A DNA stretch of 64,000 nucleotides from NCBI GenBank assembly GCA_029204225.1, contig CM055103.1:20586709-20650708 (forward strand). The letters are read 5' to 3'. How positions within the stretch are numbered: the stretch's first letter is position 1; each line of letters begins with the position of its first letter. The notes under the pieces are model-generated. The model was not told the origin of the DNA, searched no databases, and worked only from the letters and a program-made list of their open reading frames with translations. Shown here one piece after another: positions 57,695 through 64,000 of this stretch. The position numbers were made by a program, and so were the translations under genes. Origin of the DNA: Diphasiastrum complanatum. Taxonomy: Eukaryota; Streptophyta; Lycopodiopsida; Lycopodiales; Lycopodiaceae.

Positions 57695-57760
57695 TTCCGC
57701 GGAGGAAGGCCCTTCGCCGAGGGCGGCAGCCCTCGGCGAAAGGACTTCCCGAGGCGGAAG
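57695..57760. repeat. GC-rich imperfect hairpin
   Basis: A perfect 11-bp stem, TTCGCCGAGGG (57713-57723) with CCCTCGGCGAA (57730-57740), closes a 6-base loop CGGCAG. Complementarity continues imperfectly outward (GGAAGGCC with GGACTTCC, TTCCGC with GCGGAA) to about 30 bp per arm. The GC content contrasts with AT-rich surroundings. It may be a foldback or the end of a mobile element. Confidence 0.75.
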
Positions 57761-57849
57761 AGCCGTGGAAGGAGCATCTTCCGCTTCGTGAAATTTCTTT
57801 CGAAGTTTTTTGAAACTTCAGAAACAAGAAGTTCTGACGTATTCACAAT

Positions 57850-60030
57850 CTCAGCAGTGTCATTATCTCCGGAATCATGAGTTGTGCGGAAGGTCGTTGA
57901 AGTCTTCAGAATCTCAGAACTGTCGTTTTTCCTTAATCACGAGCTGTGCAGAAGGTTGCTGTAATTGGATGCACCTTCCACACGTAATGTCATGTAAATT
58001 TGTAATGAAAAAATGTTTGCATAAATTGTGTGTGGTAAGGTCTATGTAAATCGTGAGCAAAAGCTAAGAAAGTGATTTCACGTGGCGTATGACCTGTCTG
58101 ACTATGAGGCATAAAACAGAAAATTGATTTTCATGAAAGCACACTACGAGTTAGCGAGTTCAAGTCTCATCAATTATGCAAGTAGAGGTAGCATATGGTG
58201 TGCCATAAATATTTAGTCACTTTGCAATGTACTTATTATCTCTATGACATTGGTTTGCTACAAATTCAAATTATGTATATGATAAATACCCTAATTGGTA
58301 CATCCAAAGAATACTATTGTTTGGAGAAGTTGGACGAGAAAGCCAATAAGTAGATGAATCATTACAACATTAAACCATAAGCAATGAACAAATTTAATGC
58401 ATACAAGAAACATTTCTATTCCGACTCAATATTTGGAAAAGCTCAACTACTGAAAGACTTGGTTGATGCCAGCCATTCATGATATTTGGAAAAACTCAAG
58501 AATCAAAACGAAAAGGAAAAACCTTGTCCAAAGTATTCAAATAGTTCTTTTGAAAGCACTCAAATCAACCAGATTCGAGAGTTAGAAGATTGATGCACTA
58601 AAAGTCAAACACATGCAGATCTAGTCGCAAAAGGAATAGTGAAAAATCAGAATCATTGAAAGCAAAATGCGTGTGTGTTTAGGGTATAGTAAAAGACAAT
58701 TGTGTGTGTGTTTGGGTATAGTAAAAGGGAGAGAGAGAAAAAAACAACTTTCAAAACTCTATGAATCCCAGCAAGAATATGTTGAATCAAAAATTCAGAA
58801 TTTTCTTTTTTGTCTGGACTCATCTTCCAATTCCCATATGGAAATACAACCCAATGTCCACATTGTTGCAGTACTTTGTGTTAGCTTTCATTTACACAAA
58901 ATTTTGAGTCATTCTGATATCATATGAGAAGGTTATGACTATTTCTATGAGAAAGATCATAAAAATCAGAACTAAAGTTTTTGTTTCCTCTCTCTTGGAG
59001 GAGCAAAATTCAAAGATTCTCCAATAATATGATCATACTTTCAAAAACAAATAAATAACAAAGCAAATTATTGGAGGATTTGACCTATTGCTTACCAACT
59101 TAATTAATTGCTTACTAGAATCAATCTATATAGAACATAGTCCATACACAAATCACTAGACTTTAAATTTGAATCTATTGATATCGGAATGGTACTTATA
59201 GTCATATGCACCTATTAAAGTAAGATGAATCTATGAGGCTCAACTATTTGGCATTGTCCAGATTTTGAGGTCCAGTATTTGTTATTAGGATGGTCTAATT
59301 AATTTGGCTTTTTACACAACTATAATACAAATTCAATTAAAGAAGCCTACAAGCATTCAAAATTCGATAAGATAAAAATAAAAATCTAATAAGTTAGAAG
59401 AATTTGATAAAATAAAAATCTAATAAGCTAGAAGGGGAGGTGGTCTAATATATTTTTTGTAAAGTGATAATTACAAAGATACTAATTATCTCATAATATT
59501 GGACATATTGGGATGATCACTTTTGCTCTTGGTTGCAATAAAACCTAAATTGATACGAAAAAAAATATAGAAGTTTAAAAATCATTTAAAAAAAGAGGAA
59601 AAATAAATCAACTAAAAAAGGCTTTAAAAACAATGTAAACTGGTTTTGATGAATTTTAAAATCCACAAATTATTTGACTATTAAAAATTAAGAGTCATAA
59701 TTTTTTTTTCAAAAGATATCGTCAAAATTGTTTTTGAATGTAGGCCATATTTTTTGTTGTACCCTTGAAATTCATTGGAGAATACAATAGAACACCTACA
59801 CTCTCAAGTGGCATGCCTTTCGCTCAGGGCCATGGGATTCAACAGATCTCATGCAAAAGTGGATTTTGAGATATGAAGAGACCAAAGCTCAAAGAACAAC
59901 TGCTCAAGCAACTTTCAGGAGAGGGCATATAAGACAACCATACCCACATGACCTCGTCCTCTACCCAAGGGCATGACTCTTGATTGGCTACATGATGGCC
60001 TTAGAAAAGCCACAACAACACAAGAACACA
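57850..60030. other. AT-rich intergenic region
   Basis: No gene recognised. A short tandem duplication (GTGTGTGTTTAGGGTATAGT) lies at 58669-58728. The stretch near 59.6-59.9 kb is A/T homopolymer-rich. Confidence 0.35.
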
Positions 60031-60048
60031 TATAGCAAATATCCACAC

Positions 60049-60250
60049 AAATATCCACGCACAATACAAAGGAGGATACGCGGGCAAAAAAAAATTTGCG
60101 TGGATATAGCCGTGGATATACGCATGGATACAAGCGCGTGGATTATCCACGCGTGGATGTTCCATGCAAATGTCATTTTCGATAGCAGATCGGCCGGATG
60201 TCGTGAAATTCAAAATGCGTGGATTATCCACGCTTGGATTATCCACGCCA
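60049..60250. promoter_or_regulatory. GCGTGGAT repeat cluster, CACTA subterminal candidate
   Basis: About ten copies of GCGTGGATA/T or its reverse complement occur within 200 bp. Two form the odd palindrome GCGTGGATTATCCACGC (around 60136-60153 and 60217-60233), and further half-sites lie at 60051-60060, 60098-60106, 60110-60118 and 60240-60248. They lie just upstream of the first CACTA transposase exon. CACTA elements carry subterminal arrays of short motifs bound by their accessory protein; this cluster fits that role by position and form. The CACTA terminal repeat itself was not found. Confidence 0.5.
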
Positions 60251-60260
60251 AGTATTGCAG

Positions 60261-63200
60261 CTAGACACAATGAACAAGATGAGGAGGCACTTTTGTCTAA
60301 AGAAGAAAAGAAATTGCGAGAAGAATCAAAGACCGCATTGTATCCTGGAGCAAAGACATCTCGTTTGGCGACTTCTCTACTTCTATTAAATCTTCAAGCC
60401 AAATATAGATGGAGTGACCAAAGCCTCGCATTATTATTTGAGTAAAAAAATTTTCATCTACTTGTCATTTTTGCTTTGAAACAAAATTTACAATTTGGAC
60501 ATCGAGTGATATTTTTTTTACAATGACTTCTTTTGTCATATACAGACTATTGAAAAACAAAATTCTCCCAGAAGGGAATGTCATGCCTGAGACAAGAGAT
60601 GAGGCACGAAAGATGTTGTGTAACATCGGGATGGACTACAAGAAATATCATGCATGTCCAAAAGATTGTTTTTTATATCAAGAAAGGTACAAATCACTCA
60701 AGAAATGTCCCATTTGTGATACTCCTCGATATAGAGATGATTTGCAAGGGGCAACCATTGCAAAGTTTTACGACATTTTCTAGTAATTCCATGATTGCAA
60801 CGTCTATTTCGTTGTAAATCTCTTGCACAACTTATGGACTGGCATGCACACCGTACCTCTACGGATGGGATGATGAGGGTACCTTCAGATTCACCTGCAT
60901 GGAAACACATCAACAAAGAGTATCAGCTTTGCCAATGAGTCAAGAAATGTGAGATTTGGTCTTGTAATAGATGGTGTGAAACCCTTTGGTGTACGAGCAA
61001 CTACGTGGTCCATTTGGCCTGTTTGCTTGGTAAATTATAATATTCCTCCTTGGTTGAGTACAAAAAAGGGACACATTATGTTGGCACTTTTAATTCCTGG
61101 CCAATGCAAGGTTAAGAACATGGATGTGTATCTTGAGCCGCTTATTGACGAGTTGGAAGATTTGTGGAAGGGGATAAAAGCATATGACATTTCGCACCCC
61201 TTACATGAGAGGGAGTTTACACTACATGCCATTGTAATGTGGAAAATGCATGACTATCCAGGATTAGGTGAATGCTCAGGTAATCATTCAAACAATGTCT
61301 ATCTTGTGTACATAGGAGTTTGTTTACAGTTACATACAACTAGTAATTCTTGACATTTACATGATATACTACAATGGCTATAATTATTCTTTGACATATA
61401 CTTTTTTTAATAGTGATTGATAGTATCCATTTGTTGGGAAGGCTTTCAAACGGCTGGAAAAAATGGTTGTTTTTTGTGCGGGCCAAATCTTGTGGGAAGA
61501 TACTCTTTTAGTCTCAAAAAAGTGGTTTATCAGTGAAAATCATCGTAAATACTTGCATGAAGGGCATCCATTCAATGACACTCATAGAAGAGGTTTTGGA
61601 GGAAGAGTTGAGAGAGAGATGCCTCCAAAGAGGATGTCCGTGAAAGATTGGCGAATACTATGGGAGGAATCTCAAGCAAAGCCAATCGATGGTATGAAAA
61701 GATTATCTATATTTCATCGTTTGGAATATTGGAATAACCTTTTGATTAATCACCTACTTGATCCCATGCACATATCTAAAAATGTGGGTGAATCTATTCG
61801 GAAACACTTGATTGGTGAAAAAGATACCATTGCTGCAAGGCACGATCTAAAAGAATCAAACACCAAAAAAGAATATTGGATAAAGGATGGTGAAGATCAT
61901 GCTCCAAAAGTACCTTGGACATTCACTAAGGAGGAGCTTAACCATGTGCGCTCCATTATTCATGACAACACCGATTGGTTTTGCCCATTCTCTATGGTCA
62001 TCATTCACAGTGGATGGAAAGTTGCAAGGTCTCAAATCTCATGATTGGCTAAAGATGATTCAATTCATCTATCCATTGTCAATTCGTGGGTGCTTGTCAA
62101 AAGATATTTGTGAGACCATATACAAACTATCAATCATTGTCAAGTATTTACATGTACTTGGTGCATTTTTTTATTTAGTATTTATCGATTGGAAATTCAA
62201 ATAGACATAAAATGGATTGAATATGTTGCAGATGGATGTGTTCAAAAGAAATTCGTGAGCTAGATCTTCGCAAGAGACATGAGGATATAGTGGAGATTGT
62301 GTGCATGTTTGAGAGGTATTTTTCAACTTCCGTCATGGACTCACAAGTGCATTTATTGGTGCAATTGGTTGAAGAAGTTTCTATTGTTGGTCCAGTGCAC
62401 ACTAGGTATAAGTGCATAAATTATCTTTTGCATGTGTATTTAAACTAAATCAATTGATACATGAACTCATTAAATAAAACACTTATTTCTAGCCATTTGT
62501 GACTTTTTATGTGGATGTTCTTTATGGAAAGGTACTTGAAAGTCTTAAAAGATTCTGTGCATCAAAAGGCAAGGCTTGAAGGTAGCATGTCAGAGGGATG
62601 GTTAGTACATGAATCTCTCCTTTATGTTACTGAAATTTTGCACCAACTACATCCATCTGCTCCACTATTGTGGCGTGATGAGGAAGCTGAAGAGGTAACT
62701 AGTGAAAAACCTCAAGGGATGGGAAAGGTACATAGGTTGGCACCCTTCCAACGAGAAAAAAATTCTACATTCATGCTTTATAATTGTGGAGTTATGGATA
62801 AATGGTTAGACCTATATGAAGAAGAAAAAAAAAGTTGGCCTTGTCTAGAAAGTGCCAACGACAGAATAGAGGTAGACACATGGCCTCAAGTTCACATGAT
62901 CTTGAGCCATTGCCCAAGCAATGCACTATAGAGTGGATGCATGACACACTACAAAAAGCAACAAAAGAGGGACAAAAAATATCAAACGCAGAATGGGACT
63001 TTGCAAGAGGATGCGAATGGAAGGTATTATTCTTTAGATACTTTATTATTAGAACATTCTTGTTTATAACAATATTTGTTTAATCATTTTGAAACACCAT
63101 GTTCATTCATAGTGATTATTTATAGATTCATGTTTGTCATGTGGCAGTGCAAAATGTATAATGGTATATGGGCTTTTGGTTTCCACTTTCGTGTTGAAAG

Positions 63201-63360
63201 GATTGATAACAAGAGACGCACAAACGATTGTGGTGTAATAGCATTTTTTCAACAAGAAAGTCAAAGCAGTGCATGAGATCGGAATCCCATCTCAAGAGAT
63301 ATAGAATACGTAGGAACTATACAAAATATTTATGATGTGTCATTTGGAGCAAACTTCGGT
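60261..63360 (+). pseudogene. CACTA transposase, spliced and decayed
   Basis: This is an En/Spm-type transposase (Transposase_21, then DUF4218 and DUF4216). Exon 1 ends LYPGAKTSRLATSLLLLNLQ ... WSDQSLALLFE. A 104-bp GT-AG intron (60442-60545) is followed in phase by LLKNKILPEGNVMPETRDEA and CPKDCFLYQERYKSLKKCPI. After a stop come LMDWHAHRTSTDGMMRVPSD, a frameshift, then FGLVIDGVKPFGVRATTWSI, PPWLSTKKGHIMLALLIPG and VYLEPLIDELEDLW. A second intron probably begins near 61279. Then come HRKYLHEGHPFN, YWNNLLINHLLDPMHISKNV, GLKSHDWLKMIQFIYPL, MERYLKVLKDSVHQKARLEG and RDIEYVGTIQNIYDVSFGAN. At least two stops and several frameshifts make it inactive. The transposase cuts and pastes the element. Confidence 0.85.
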
Positions 63361-64000
63361 AAAGACTTGATATCTCATCACGACCATGACGCAACCATGC
63401 CCACGCGCCCCCAACAAACTTTGATATAGACTGGACCAACAAGACAACCCCAAGATTCGAAAGGTACAAAGTATTATTTGCTACTCATCCTCTTGCTTAC
63501 AAAAATTTAATATCAAAAACTCTCAAGGAATTGAAATCCAAATTTTTTTTCCGAAGAAAAGATGAAAGAATTACTATTTAAATGCAACAGTTAGGACGAA
63601 CAAGCACTCTTATTGCAATGGAGGTTTGTCACAAAGCTTACAAAGTAGTTCATGCAATCAGAAACTCATAGCTCTAAAGAATGCATGTGCAATTTCAAAT
63701 TAAAGGTCCAACATTACAAGTATCTCTACATTGTCGAACTGTCTCTCCAGATGCTTTGAATGCAACTTCTTGGCAAAGCATTTTGTAGACATACATGGAG
63801 AAAAATCGCCTAATTCTTTATATTTTTACTTACCAGATAATTTTACGAAATAGAGATATTTTTTATGTCAAGGAATTTGCCAAAGCAAAGAATATTGCCT
63901 ATTTGTGTTACTCATATTTTCTTAAAATTTGGAAAAAAGATTTTGGATAGATAAAGATTCCCAAGAAATCACAAATGACAGCATGTTCTACTTGCGAGTT
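63361..64000. other. Downstream of the CACTA transposase
   Basis: A possible frame (DWTNKTTPRFERYKVLFATH) at about 63430-63490 may be the C-terminal tail of the CACTA transposase. The remainder is stop-rich and AT-rich. No CACTA terminus was recognised before the window ends. Confidence 0.35.

Noticed and set aside
62947-62957. CACTACAAAAA resembling a CACTA terminal inverted repeat
   Set aside because: It lies inside the transposase coding sequence (DTLQKATKEG) with no flanking duplication, so it is coincidental.

Overview
This is a transposon-dominated stretch of a land-plant nuclear genome. GT-AG introns, a plant-specific GRAS regulator, a DOG1-domain protein, Ty1/copia and Ty3/gypsy LTR retrotransposons with plant-type primer-binding sites, a CACTA transposon and very long GA/CT microsatellites all point that way. 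The low density of host genes and the style of the repeats suggest a repeat-rich seed-free plant such as a fern, but the sequence alone does not settle the lineage.

I can support only two apparently functional host genes. One is a minus-strand DOG1-domain gene at 12.6-13.4 kb with a probable 5'-UTR intron. The other is a plus-strand LISCL-type GRAS transcription factor at 54.5-56.9 kb with one small intron. A third host-derived locus, at 50.4-50.8 kb, is a histone H3-like pseudogene with some CENH3-like character. It has one frameshift and one stop, and lies behind a promoter-like block.

Layout. 0-0.8 kb: spliced transposase-like fragment (minus). 0.95-1.17 kb: GC-rich island. About 2.6-3.8 kb: chromovirus remnant (minus; LTR, polypurine tract, chromodomain). 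3.8-9.6 kb: old copia copy (plus) carrying a MITE-like insert in its reverse transcriptase and a gag-only LTR element (TR-GAG type) in its RNase H. 9.6-14.3 kb: DOG1 gene and AT-rich flanks. 14.3-19.7 kb: microsatellites, homopolymers, a minisatellite, a foldback, and two local duplications. 21.4-35.1 kb: several fragmented Ty3/gypsy copies of one or a few related families, with three LTRs, unusual 24-bp leader repeats, a non-canonical coding segment and internal deletions. 35.1-41.4 kb: very young, almost intact copia element, followed by an extra piece of its own leader. 41.4-47.4 kb: an unidentified ORF, then a second old copia copy interrupted by a second gag-only element in the opposite orientation. 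47.4-48.6 kb: unidentified coding-like sequence. 49.8-52.4 kb: H3-like pseudogene and a copia LTR/leader remnant. 54.2-56.9 kb: GRAS gene. 57.6-57.8 kb: GC hairpin. 60.0-63.4 kb: decayed CACTA transposon with palindromic motifs upstream of its coding region.

How the parts relate. The two gag-only elements keep everything needed in cis (LTRs, PBS, polypurine tract, target-site duplications) but have lost protease, integrase and RT. They must have moved using enzymes from relatives, and the near-intact copia element shows that copia machinery has been recently active here. A CACGTG-centred palindrome recurs in LTRs of three copia-type families and beside the H3-like promoter, suggesting a shared regulatory or RNA-structural signal.
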